A stretch of 64,000 nt of DNA from Schistocephalus solidus. Lineage: Eukaryota > Platyhelminthes > Cestoda > Diphyllobothriidea > Diphyllobothriidae. Below the pieces are notes generated by a model that was not told where the DNA came from, searched no databases, and was given only the letters and a program-made list of their open reading frames with translations. Position 1 is the first letter of the stretch; each line of letters opens with the position of its first letter. Where the stretch lies: contig WEDG01007098.1 of assembly GCA_017591395.1 (NCBI GenBank), forward strand, positions 48,775 through 112,774. The letters run 5' to 3'. The translations under genes were made by a program, and so were the position numbers. Below, in pieces: positions 23,301 to 29,940 of this stretch.

Positions 23301-26300
23301 CGGACAAGGGCACTATATGGTCTACCACCGAAAATCATCTCCCTCATCAATGCCTAGTACAGCTCAACCACTGTGCGAGTTTTTGTAAGTAACAGTCGTT
23401 CACAACCACTCGGTATGCGGTTTGGCGTTCGACAAGGTTTTATCCTGTCCCTCATTCTGTTCATTTACACTATCGAAGGAATTATCGGAAAGACCCTCCA
23501 TGAAGAGGACGATTTTTAGCCTGCACCCGGACGCCGGCTGACTGATCTTGACTACGCCGATGATATCGCCTTACTAGCTTCAAGCTTTGGTGATCTTATG
23601 TCTATGGTGGCACGCGTGAATGGGGTCGCTAAATCGGTCGGCTTGTCCATAAACGCGGGAAGGAACAGTGTTTTCAAGCTAAATCATTGCCCAGGAGAAG
23701 ACACCTCTTGAGATTGATGGCAGCCAACTGGAAGAGGTAGACAGTTTCAAATACTTTGGGGCGATGTTGCTGCTGAATGGACAAAGTAAGGATGACATTG
23801 TCTCCCGAATCGATGCTGCTCGTCGGGTTTTCTCAAGCCTTAGAAAGTGCCTGTGGACACGACGCGACAGTTCTATCGTCACAAAGATTCACGTGTATCG
23901 TGCGTCCGTCCAGTCTGTCTTGCCCTATGGCTGTGAATGCTGGGCTGTACACGTGGAATATGAACGAAAACTGGAGGCATTTGACGATCACTGCTGGAGA
24001 ACCATCATCCGAGTGAAGTACACCGACTTAGTCTCATATTAGACCGTTCAAACTAGCCGCGACAACATCGCACGGATATCCCAAGCCATCTAAGACCAAC
24101 AACAGAGGTTGTTTGGGCACGATATTCGTCGCCAACCTCACGAGCTCACTGTTACTGCCCTTCATCCGGCCCCAATACGCAATTAGATGCGTCGAAGAGG
24201 GGTTAAGCTCAAAACCTGACTCGACAGAGTTCGTCAAGACATGGAGTTGTTCTTGGACCTTCGGTGTTCGGAGATAGTAATAATCACACATGGATAAATG
24301 TTATCCGAAAACACCATAAAGACAAAATTGACCAGACATATTCACAACCGCAAGAGGTAAATACAGAATGCATTCCCCTAAAATAACGTCCGTGCTGATA
24401 GGGTGGCGTACAGCATTCTAAGCTGGTCATTAAGCCATCTCTCATCGTCAGCAGCACTTTGGCTGCGATATCGCAAACAATTACAGGAAACAAGACAGTA
24501 ATGTGTGGCTGAGTTTGCGTATTAATTTTATGCTGGACGTTTCAATGCCATTAAAACATTATTTGCTTTCTTGTGTAGTAAGGAGTCAACACTGTCTGCC
24601 GAACTTTTCCTACATAGTCCTCTAGTTCCCTGACTCCAATCATTCACATAAGCGAAATAGCGCGTCGGTAAGCAGTTGTGAAAACAGAAGCTCAATCAAT
24701 CATGTTAGTCACCTAAATTTTCTGACTCGCAATCGAGCCTAGCATAAACGATGGCGACAACTACTGGAAGCGGACGCAAAAGGATTAGACTACTTATAGG
24801 ACGCTGTTACCGTGTGACCAGATATCTTTCAAAATTGACAGCTTTTGCATTCAATGCAGATTGCCGTTAACTGCGTGATGATGTCCTGATCGCCAGTCGT
24901 TAATTGTGTCCATTGGTGTAATAAGGATCTACCGATACTGGTAGTTAACGTAGCGTTCGCCCGCGTGGTCTGTGCGGGCAGGCAAATCTGCTGGCTGGAT
25001 GTGGGTGATGTCACTGTGCTTGTTAGACTGCCGGCTGACGGATCACGAATCAAGTAGCTCGCAGGTCAAGCGGTTGTCATCTCTCCCGAAAATACCAAAA
25101 ACGTCAGAATTGAAGGTGGCCGACTCTTGTCGAATTATCTACGCTTTGGGGTTTGCGTCATTCCTCGTGACAACTCTGTGCTCGGCCAACCGCAACCGGA
25201 GTGATCTGCCAGTTCCTTTAGAGTAGTTGCTTTTTCCGTAATTGAACCAGATGTAGTAAACGACTGTCAACGTTACCGCCATGACAGCAGGTATGTCGGC
25301 CTCAGTGCCCGGCGCCTGATCGTTGCTTTTTGTCTGTATACTAACACTTGCATCCCCACAATGGGCTATGCGGTATATACACTGAACCAACATGGGGGCC
25401 ATAGCAGGCGATATTGGGGATGCGCACCCATAACAGATGCCACATAGAGAGGGTGGTGGCGCGCCTGGGCGCAGGTTCCTGTCGCACCAGCCATCTGCAA
25501 CTGACGGTCTGTTTGACTCTGATCCACCGCAGGGCCCATATGAATGAGGAGAGTGCCGTGTACACATTTCATCGTCCCTGCGCCCACCATGAGGTTGGAC
25601 ACACGGTGGATATCGTTGTAAACGAGCTTGAACTATCGTATGCGACCCTAACTCTCAGTTGCACGAGAAGTCGGCTAAGAGATTCCTAGGTACCTTGGAC
25701 GCACAAGAACTTTAGCCAAAAATCAGGACCAATATCGTCTGGTCTCGCGGTTTAAGAAGTTGCGTGGCAACGTATTTGCTCTAAGCGCCCGTCTACTATA
25801 TTTTAAGTATGCAAACTTGTCTTGTGGTGCGCTGATGAGCGTCACAACATGCCGAAATGGCGCTCTTAGACAACTGCATTTGTGGCTGACTATGTGGTCT
25901 TCGTCAAATTTCGGCACTCGCGTCGTCATTTTCACTCCTCGGAGCATTAGTTTTAGGTTATCAACATTTTAACGGGATATTAGCAGTCTATTTTATTCCT
26001 GTTTCATCTTGAATTTCATTTCCGGGAAAACAGTGTTGAGATGTTCTCTGCACATCAATGTCTGATCGTGTTTGATGATAACGGTATTACCTAAATACCG
26101 AGCTTAGAATTTCAAATTGTGAGATCGAAAACTAGTAGCTTAGATCGTTGCAGGATACCTTGACTATGAATCTATAAATTAGCGAAATCATGTGCCTGTT
26201 TTCATATACTTGTACACTGTTTTTTTGGAACGTAAAGTGCTTTTTTGAGAACAAGCTTCAGGAGTTGGCTGGGCCCGAGCGATTCTCTGTTTTATCGTAC

Positions 26301-27154
26301 TTGCTTTGTAGGAGCCATTATATGGCCTCGATTGCCGAAGTACAAGTAAGTACAAGATTACCGAATCCGGGAATTCTTATGGATTCGTGGTTCGAATTTG
26401 AAATACCAGGCAACTAAAACTAATTTCAGTTTTTGGCCTCCCTTGTTGATTACTTCTGTGTCAGACAGAAACAACGGAAGATGAACAAAGCGGTACCATA
26501 TTTAGTTGTGAGGTATGAGGCTTGCGCACTCGGACGCTTGCCAGTTTACACGTTCCAGGATGAAAGGCGAGCTTCATATTCTCAAGAATTCAATTTGTAT
26601 GCATGGGGCCCCTTTCGTCTCAGTCCCGTCAGGCACCATACGATTAACTGAATTTTGAAAACCTCGATAAACGAGACTTGGGTCGTCAGCTGCCAAATAG
26701 TCAGAAGTCATTATCAAATAAAAGGTTAAATTAGGCAGTGCCTAGCAGCCGCAAGTGATCCTCTTTATCCAAAACAGCTGAGACCAGTATAAAGTAATAA
26801 CTTACATAACTGCTGCTTACAGACCCTCGTATAAAAATGAATTTCCGTGAAAAGGGGGCCATTTTCCTGAGGTTCCTGAAAAGGAAGCTTAGATGCTGTA
26901 CAAGAAACCAACTTACGATTTTCACAACATAATTTTTCAGCCGAGGTTTTTCCTTCAGGTAAGCTAAAGCAGACAAGCCATGAAGATGAATTTATAATAA
27001 TTTACCACAATAAATACGACCAAATCCACCCTGACCAACAACATGATCAATCACCCACTGTTGACTGCTGTCAGCGTTGAGGTGGAATCCTACAGGCATG
27101 GGAGCGGTCATGCCGTATGCGCGTTTGGGTATTGCCCTCCTAGGCATTGTGAAC
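11137..27154 (-). CDS. VRK: Vaccinia-related kinase (VRK) gene, nine coding exons
   Basis: A Ser/Thr kinase of the VRK branch of the casein-kinase-1 group; in animals VRKs act mainly in the nucleus on chromatin and nuclear-envelope substrates (family knowledge). Nine exons join with matching phases to 387 codons (human VRK1 has 396). Visible landmarks are the glycine loop GQGGFG (residues 38-43), ATP-site Lys62 in YVVKI, NGPLFTE with the helix-C Glu74, catalytic HADLKASN (Asp167, Lys169, Asn172), VDFG (Asp186), the SRRGD block (229-233) diagnostic of VRKs, and the LPWDD block. All key residues are present, so the kinase is predicted active. Introns obey GT-AG: 42, 41, 8768, 497, 783, 129, 3989 and 598 bp. 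The ATG was chosen because it opens the VRK-like basic N-terminus; an acceptor-like CAG lies 7 nt upstream. Assigning VRK1 rather than VRK2 is not possible here. Confidence 0.93.
11977..12096 (-). CDS. VRK: VRK exon 8
   Basis: 120 nt: two bases completing Asp268, codons 269-307 and one base. PSVRLNVNEATRNQVVRRKE continues the LPW-x-D..DP pattern, and the exon ends before LESFLRQV of exon 9. The donor CCCAG|GTGAGC is strong. The acceptor (AAATTGGCAG) has a weak pyrimidine tract and was chosen because it is the only nearby AG that restores phase and the Asp-Pro junction. A stronger site 25 bp upstream (TTGTTCAG) does not keep frame. Confidence 0.82.
12330..12630 (+). repeat. R1 repeat in VRK intron 7
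   Basis: It shares the blocks GTGGTAGTAGAC, GGCTCGGATCCCA, CGGCGGTCAGCCACTCC and GAGTTATCCCG, in the same order as the copy at 54,819-55,080. It is a diverged plus-orientation copy within the 3989-bp intron 7 (12,097-16,085). Confidence 0.55.
12631..14390. other. VRK intron 7, unassigned part
   Basis: Intronic on the minus strand. I see no exon-like frame with VRK similarity, and phase continuity of exons 7 and 8 needs none. Confidence 0.5.
14391..14720 (+). repeat. Inverted repeat, left arm (VRK intron 7)
   Basis: Beginning GATGCTGG, this arm matches the reverse complement of 15,075-15,378. Shared blocks include AACTGACGTAGACCT, GCTGTCGCTTGTCATGCTCG, TTTACTTCCAAT, TTTGCCAACCCCCTGCC and TATGTCACTA. 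The closest similarity is over about 200 bp, fading inwards. There is no protein frame. It resembles a non-autonomous element with long inverted ends, or a local inverted duplication. Confidence 0.65.
15075..15378 (-). repeat. Inverted repeat, right arm (VRK intron 7)
   Basis: Partner of 14,391-14,720. Read on the minus strand from 15,378 it starts TGATGCTGG and follows the same block order. The arms enclose about 350 bp (14,721-15,074) without a recognised frame. Confidence 0.65.
16086..16214 (-). CDS. VRK: VRK exon 7: PSRRGD block and LPWDD
   Basis: 129 nt: two bases completing Cys225, codons 226-267 and one base. LPPSRRGDIEILAFNLVHWL matches the VRK segment in which SRRGDLE binds the C-lobe, followed by GLPWDDLIS. 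Between them is a roughly 13-residue insertion rich in Pro and Ser compared with human VRK1. The acceptor is CCCTCCAG and the donor is CAG|GTTCGT. Confidence 0.95.
16344..16473 (-). CDS. VRK: VRK exon 6: DFG motif and activation segment
   Basis: 130 nt: codons 182-224 plus one base. It starts FYLVDFGLVALYNINGVHV; Asp186 of DFG binds magnesium. It continues through KLKDNGTSNFVLETPTRV, the counterpart of the VRK activation segment (the KHDGT...F block). The acceptor is TTTTTTTCAG. Two donors are possible (GTTTGT and GTTATG); only GTTATG keeps the phase of exon 7. Confidence 0.9.
17257..17346 (-). CDS. VRK: VRK exon 5: catalytic loop
   Basis: 90 nt = 30 codons (152-181), beginning LNALEYIHSKNYVHADLKAS and ending NLLGGSEKNQ. 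Asp167 in HADLK is the catalytic base; Lys169 and Asn172 are also conserved. The acceptor is AATTGCAG and the donor is CAG|GTACCT. It is in phase 0 at both ends, matching exons 4 and 6. It is too short to stand out as an open frame. Confidence 0.95.
17844..18037 (-). CDS. VRK: VRK exon 4: LGIP / MDRF hinge region
   Basis: 194 nt: two bases completing Leu87, then 64 codons (88-151). It contains WKTQRGLNFLGIPRF and CRFLVMDRFDGSLEDYL, the VRK strand 4-5 and hinge region. The acceptor is TTTTTTCTTTAG and the donor is GCG|GTATGC. It lies 8768 bp from exon 3, yet the phase is exact. Confidence 0.95.
18690..18970 (+). repeat. Dispersed repeat, copy 1 (VRK intron 3)
   Basis: It shares GTGG-GGATAGTGGAA-GGCC, CAGTGAAGGTTAG, a run of CAGCAACAGTG type, and a final CCACTAAATAA..TTTGCC..CTTGCGGG with 20,965-21,225. 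Because the second copy lies immediately before the RTE-like endonuclease, this is likely a detached 5' leader of that family (inference). Confidence 0.5.
19416..20040 (+). repeat. R1 repeat with 3' tail (VRK intron 3)
   Basis: The first half (AGTGATAGTAGACTTG, GTGTCAAGACCGGAGGC, TGGCTGGTGCAG) is the R1 body. From about 19,690 it continues with the same tail found at 54,990-55,310 (GACTCTCCGTCAGTC, CGACCTGGC-CCC-CAC). No coding frame is conserved. Confidence 0.55.
20070..20850 (-). pseudogene. Zinc-finger-tailed element fragment with internal deletion
   Basis: Read on the minus strand from 20,850: an FDMVKR-like RT palm segment, then FPERFNHIVRQLHDEMMAHV and AFAVSNGVRLP (to about 20,660). 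The sequence then jumps past an A-rich run directly into zinc-finger tail sequence (YLRIHRTATSVPVSGA at about 20,590, and YCPYSHRACTSPIGLLCH at about 20,290). The RT thumb and the first finger are missing, so it carries an internal deletion of well over 1 kb. It lies opposite in orientation to the RTE-like element beside it. Confidence 0.65.
20965..21225 (+). repeat. Dispersed repeat, copy 2, likely leader of the RTE-like element
   Basis: Homologous to 18,690-18,970; it ends TTAAATAAGTCCGCTTGCCC..GCCTTGTGGGTAG. It directly precedes the RTE-like endonuclease, which suggests a 5' untranslated role. Confidence 0.5.
21435..22340 (+). pseudogene. RTE-like AP-endonuclease
   Basis: In frame pieces: GIGCWNFRTF with LLEVRIP (catalytic Glu region, near 21,545), then after a frameshift near 21,700 SIVSVYAPTSAAEQHNKE, GLLIAAGDWNGWTGRGD (GDWN, near 21,885), a second shift near 21,960, then ASHIDYILVNSQFR and GSDHVLARTRLK (the SDH catalytic His near 22,180). 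All core endonuclease residues survive although the frame does not. It would nick target DNA to prime reverse transcription in an intact copy. Confidence 0.8.
22590..24050 (+). pseudogene. RTE-like reverse transcriptase
   Basis: Order of motifs: NGGFITENLAQVERWVEHF, then (frame change near 22,820) AIQRLRNNRAPGEGGIPAEI and WGSGILVPVYKNRDKTTCEK with YRGISI (fingers). These are followed by a decayed palm with FGVRQGFILSPILF, then the catalytic DLDYADDIALLASS (YADD at 23,552-23,563), and a thumb with LPYGCECWAVHVE-type residues. The first palm aspartate segment (near 23,270) is interrupted by a frameshift and stops. The 3' part contains LFGHDIRRQPHEL near 24,110. Confidence 0.8.
24960..25245 (-). 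pseudogene. Penelope-like element end with GIY-YIG nuclease remnant
   Basis: Read from 25,245 down: YGKSNYSKGTGRSLRLRLAEHR, the end of a GIY-YIG endonuclease domain (usual form: Y-x-G-x-T-x-R-SL-x-x-RL-x-EH), then GIFGRDDNRLTCELLDS and a degraded NKHSDI segment that closes Penelope-like ORFs. The RT itself is absent. Stops interrupt it. Recognition is by pattern memory; length is about 95 codons. Confidence 0.6.
25330..25650 (-). repeat. R1 repeat, reverse orientation (VRK intron 3)
   Basis: The reverse complement shows the R1 blocks: the ATCGTTGTAAACG region, CGTCCCTGCGCC, GTGGCGCGCCTGGGCGCAGG and CATAACAGATGCCACATAG. It abuts the Penelope-like remnant with an 85-bp gap. Confidence 0.5.
25660..26805. 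other. VRK intron 3, gene-proximal part
   Basis: I see no exon-like sequence; the phase of exons 3 and 4 matches directly. Frames of 74-75 codons here match no family I recognise. Confidence 0.4.
26806..26875 (-). CDS. VRK: VRK exon 3: EP..NGPLFTE block
   Basis: 70 nt, encoding EPQENGPLFTEIHFYTRV and then CKQQL (64-86) plus one base. The EP-x-x-NGPLF-x-E signature is characteristic of VRKs, and Glu74 is the expected helix-C salt-bridge partner. The acceptor is CTTTTCAG and the donor is T|GTAAGT. Intron 2 is 41 bp; the next intron is the large transposon-filled one. Confidence 0.92.
26917..26963 (-). CDS. VRK: VRK exon 2: strand beta-3 with ATP-site lysine
   Basis: 47 nt, flanked by TTTAG and GTAAGT, encoding the end of codon 48 and YLKEKPRLKNYVVKI (49-63). 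Lys62 in VVKI corresponds to the conserved ATP-anchoring lysine. Intron 1 before it is only 42 bp. Phase 1 in and phase 0 out match both neighbours. Confidence 0.9.
27006..27147 (-). CDS. VRK: VRK exon 1: start codon and glycine-rich loop
   Basis: 142 nt: residues 1-47 plus one base. It begins MPRRAIPKRAYG, a short basic N-terminus as in other VRKs, and contains QQWVIDHVVGQGGFGRIYC with the ATP-binding glycine loop. The donor is G|GTAAAT. Seven nucleotides upstream of the ATG is TTTTGTCAG, an acceptor-like site, which could join a 5' UTR exon or a spliced leader (inference). Confidence 0.93.
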
Positions 27155-28371
27155 CTGACAAAAGCAACAAATCTTTCAAGACGGAATATACATAAAGAAC
27201 GAGGCTGATATGTGACACCGAATGGTTGTGTGCAGGCAGACAGTGAGTGTAAATGTTGTCATCCGAAAAAGCAAAAAACTACGATTAATACTGGAAGATC
27301 GCGGCAGGTCCGCGACTGATCGCGGGTACTTGTAAAGCAGAGTAGCTATGGATTAGAATGCTGGCAATTAACAGTATGAGGTTCACTAGCAAGATAGTAA
27401 AGAAACGCAAGATTAACCCCTGGAGCACAGCCGGAATAAAAATTAGCCAAGACAGGTTGCGGATGCAGACAAACAAGACCTACGCGTGATTAGGCCACAT
27501 CGTTTAGGTTTGTCAGAAATAGTGTCCGATTCTCACTGGGAAAGACTCCGTTAGGCTGCTGACTGAAGACCCCTTCGAAATGCCATATGTCATGTCTTTT
27601 ATACCAGCTCAAGCGATGACGCCACCCCCTGCCAATCGGTGTAACCAGCTCACGTCCGGTAAATGCTCACGTGGGGTTGCTTCTGCTTAGCTCGTGTGGA
27701 ACACAAGAGAAAATTTGAGGTAGTTGAACCCCCTCTTTCCCACCCGCATTGCCTGAAACACTATACTTTTAGTCAAACAGACCGGTGAGACATTACACAA
27801 CCGCTAAAAATATCTAGGACATCTGAGGCCATGTAGGGAACTTTACAGCAATTTGGGCACGTGCTAAGTCTTAAGATTTTAGCGTTGCTGCCCCTCGATT
27901 AGGCACCCTGTCCGCCGGGAGGCATCGGAGAGGTCGAATGAAAACCTGGCTCAGCCCAATTCGGGACACGACGTTGGTCGTTGGACTCGGTATTCTGTCC
28001 GGTCAAATGAGGTTCATTAGTACTGTGCACTTACTTATTTTGTACTGGAGAATAGAAGTTTACCCGGAATACCCAAAAAAAGAAAGGAACACTCTGTTTG
28101 AATAGGAGGCTAACAGTGCATTCGATTATCAACAATATACAATACATAGCCATAAGACGTATAAGGTGATTGTGGCCTTAGTGTTAACGTTATGGCTTGG
28201 GGAGTATAAGGAAAATTGGATTAGCAGGAAGCGGTGTTTAAACAACCACGAATAACCCCCTAGTGCGTTAAGTACGTTTTGACAAGGGATCAATTCGATT
28301 AGGATTTACCATTGTTTTTTTACTCGCCACATAGCAAGATAATTTAAGAGGCAAACATTCAAGTGTATAAT

Positions 28372-28372
<1 letters not shown>
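27155..28372. other. Upstream flank of the VRK gene
   Basis: It would contain the VRK promoter and 5' UTR. No TATA box or CpG-rich block stands out, and no other gene is seen. Confidence 0.35.

Positions 28373-28373
<1 letters not shown>

Positions 28374-28406
<33 letters not shown>
28374..28406. repeat. (AT)n microsatellite
   Basis: An uninterrupted TA/AT tract of about 33 bp immediately before the first 354-bp repeat unit. Confidence 0.95.
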
Positions 28407-28408
<2 letters not shown>

Positions 28409-29199
28409 GGTAAATAATTTCTGAAATTATTAAGTGCAGGACATGGAGTCAGGTGCTTCGGACATGACTTTTTAGGGTCAGACCCGAAATTTCAATGAAC
28501 ATTTGGGTCGAAGACAATCAACCACTGTGGAATAACCACGTAATGCCCATTCTACAAACAAGTAGTACTACAAGTAGTATGAATCTTATATGGCAAAGAC
28601 GTTATACCGTACTTCCGACATAGATACTAGCTAAAAGCCCAGACACGTGTTTGGCCGATGTTTCTGCTGCTGTGTGACACAGCAACGAGGGGTTCGGCTC
28701 CTCAGTGGGTCCCCCAGCGTTCTCTATGCGGTTTCTGGTATATGGACTCCAGAGAATAATCGGGTAAATAATTTCTGAAATTATTAAGTGCAGGACATGG
28801 AGTCAGGTGCTTCGGACATGACTTTTTAGGGTCAGACCCGAAATTTCAATGAACATTTGGGTCGAAGACAATCAACCACTGTGGAATAACCACGTAATGC
28901 CCATTCTACAAACAAGTAGTACTACAAGTAGTATGAATCTTATATGGCAAAGACGTTATACCGTACTTCCGACATAGATACTAGCTAAAAGCCCAGACAC
29001 GTGTTTCGCCGATGTTTCTGCTGCTGTGTGACACAGCAACGAGGGGTTCGGCTCCTCAGTGGGTCCCCCAGCGTTCTCTATGCGGTTTCTGGTATATGGA
29101 CTCCAGAGAATAATCGGGTAAATAATTTCTGAAATTATTAAGTGCAGGACATGGAGTCAGGTGCTTCGGACATGACTTTTTTAGGGTCAGACCCGAAAT
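28407..29199 (+). repeat. 354-bp tandem repeat, about 2.2 units
   Basis: Units start with CGGGTAAATAATTTC at 28,407, 28,761 and 29,115, an exact period of 354 bp. Units 1 and 2 are nearly identical (one difference seen: GTTTGGCC versus GTTTCGCC). Unit 3 is cut after about 85 bp, at CCGAAATATAT, where it runs into (AT)n. Each unit starts with a short palindrome (AATAATTTC..GAAATTATT). No coding frame is conserved. Confidence 0.95.
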
Positions 29200-29325
29200 A
29201 TATATATATATATATATATTATTATTATTATATATATTATTATTAAGTGCAGGACATGGAGTCAGGTGCTTCGGACATGACTTTTTTAGGGTCAGACCCG
29301 AAATATATATATATATATATATACC
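29200..29325. repeat. (AT)n / (ATT)n tracts around a short repeat-unit piece
   Basis: Two (AT)n tracts (about 29,199-29,245, with ATT interruptions, and about 29,303-29,323) flank a second copy of the unit's first part (TATTAAGTGCAGGACATGG to GACCCGAAAT, 29,240-29,302). The pattern suggests copying or slippage ending at AT tracts. Confidence 0.85.
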
Positions 29326-29411
29326 CAATCCCAAGTGTGGCACACCTGGGATTCGAACCCGCGACCTTTGCTATTTGAGTCGAACGCTCTACCATTGAAC
29401 CACGGGCTCGT
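29326..29411 (-). repeat. tRNA-derived SINE head
   Basis: On the minus strand: GAGCCCGTGGTTCAATGGTAG, then CTCAAATAGCAAAGGTCGCGG, then GTTCGAATCCCAGGTGTGCC. It has a perfect pol III A-box (TGGTTCAATGG, 29,392-29,402) and B-box (GGTTCGAATCC, 29,349-29,359) at tRNA spacing, but an acceptor stem that does not close, followed by (AT)n. That is the layout of a tRNA-derived SINE, not a tRNA gene. Similar units are common in tapeworm genomes (from memory). Confidence 0.75.
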
Positions 29412-29616
29412 TGTTTTGTCGGTTGTGATCGGGAATATGATGATAGTGTAGGGCTCACCGATCTGCTTAAGGAACATGTATGTTCCGTTGTGCCCTGGAG
29501 CTCAGACTAGAGCCCTCGCAGGCGGTCGCATGGCGACGTGTAGCATATGATGGAATGGAACCGACAAAGACAAGGGAGACCGGAATGGCCATTTCTGGCT
29601 TATTAGCCGTCATCAG
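29412..29616. other. SINE flank
   Basis: Unique-looking sequence between the SINE head and the hairpin. It contains the phrase AGACCGGAATGGCCATTTCTGG, probably part of the same composite repeat. Confidence 0.4.
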
Positions 29617-29668
29617 CCATCATCAAATCCCAGGTGTGCCACACTTGGGATTGGGTATGACTGGCTGA
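29617..29668. repeat. Nested hairpin
   Basis: Outer arms CATCAGCCA / TGGCTGATG enclose inner arms AATCCCAGGTGTG / CACACTTGGGATT. The inner part repeats, in opposite orientation, the SINE tail at 29,331-29,352. Confidence 0.7.
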
Positions 29669-29880
29669 TGTCGGAAGTACGGTATAACGTCTTTGTCATA
29701 TAAGATTCATACTACTTGTAGTACTACTTGTTTGTAGAATGGGTATTACGTGGTTATTCCACAGTGGTTGATTGTCTTCGACCCAAATGTTCATTGAAAT
29801 TTCGGGTCTGACCCTAAAAAGTCATGTCCGAATCACCTGACTCCATGTCCTGCACTTAATAATTTCAGAAATTATTTACC

Positions 29881-29882
<2 letters not shown>
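29664..29882 (-). repeat. Inverted partial copy of the 354-bp unit
   Basis: The reverse complement reproduces the first ~220 bp of the unit, from CGGGTAAATAATTTC (at 29,882) to CCGTACTTCCGACAT (at 29,665), with a few changes (for example GAATCACC versus GAAGCACC). It is followed outward by (AT)n, mirroring the left edge at 28,406. Confidence 0.9.

Positions 29883-29937
<55 letters not shown>
29883..29937. repeat. (AT)n microsatellite
   Basis: A TA/AT tract of about 55 bp closing the repeat cluster. Confidence 0.95.

Positions 29938-29940
<3 letters not shown>

Larger units (their letters stand above)
21228..24270 (+). mobile_element. RTE-like non-LTR retrotransposon in VRK intron 3
   Basis: AP-endonuclease, then reverse transcriptase, then a C-terminal block, with no zinc-finger tail; a different family from E1-E4. 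Endonuclease GDWN and SDH and RT YADD motifs are all visible. Frames are broken by several frameshifts and stops (for example at 21,702, 23,210 and 23,519). It lies in antisense orientation to the VRK gene. The RTE-clade assignment is from memory of similar flatworm proteins. Confidence 0.82.

Noticed and set aside
25139..25567. 142-codon minus frame as a host gene
   Set aside because: Its end is the Penelope-like GIY-YIG remnant and its beginning is R1 repeat text.
28407..29114. Hammerhead ribozyme (retrozyme) in the 354-bp unit
   Set aside because: A CTGAGGA and a GAAA occur on the minus strand, but the intervening sequence does not form a proper stem II and no cleavage-site stem was found. 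A covariance-model search could overturn this.
28374..29937. CRISPR array
   Set aside because: The repeats are 354-bp contiguous tandem units without spacers, in a eukaryotic genome.
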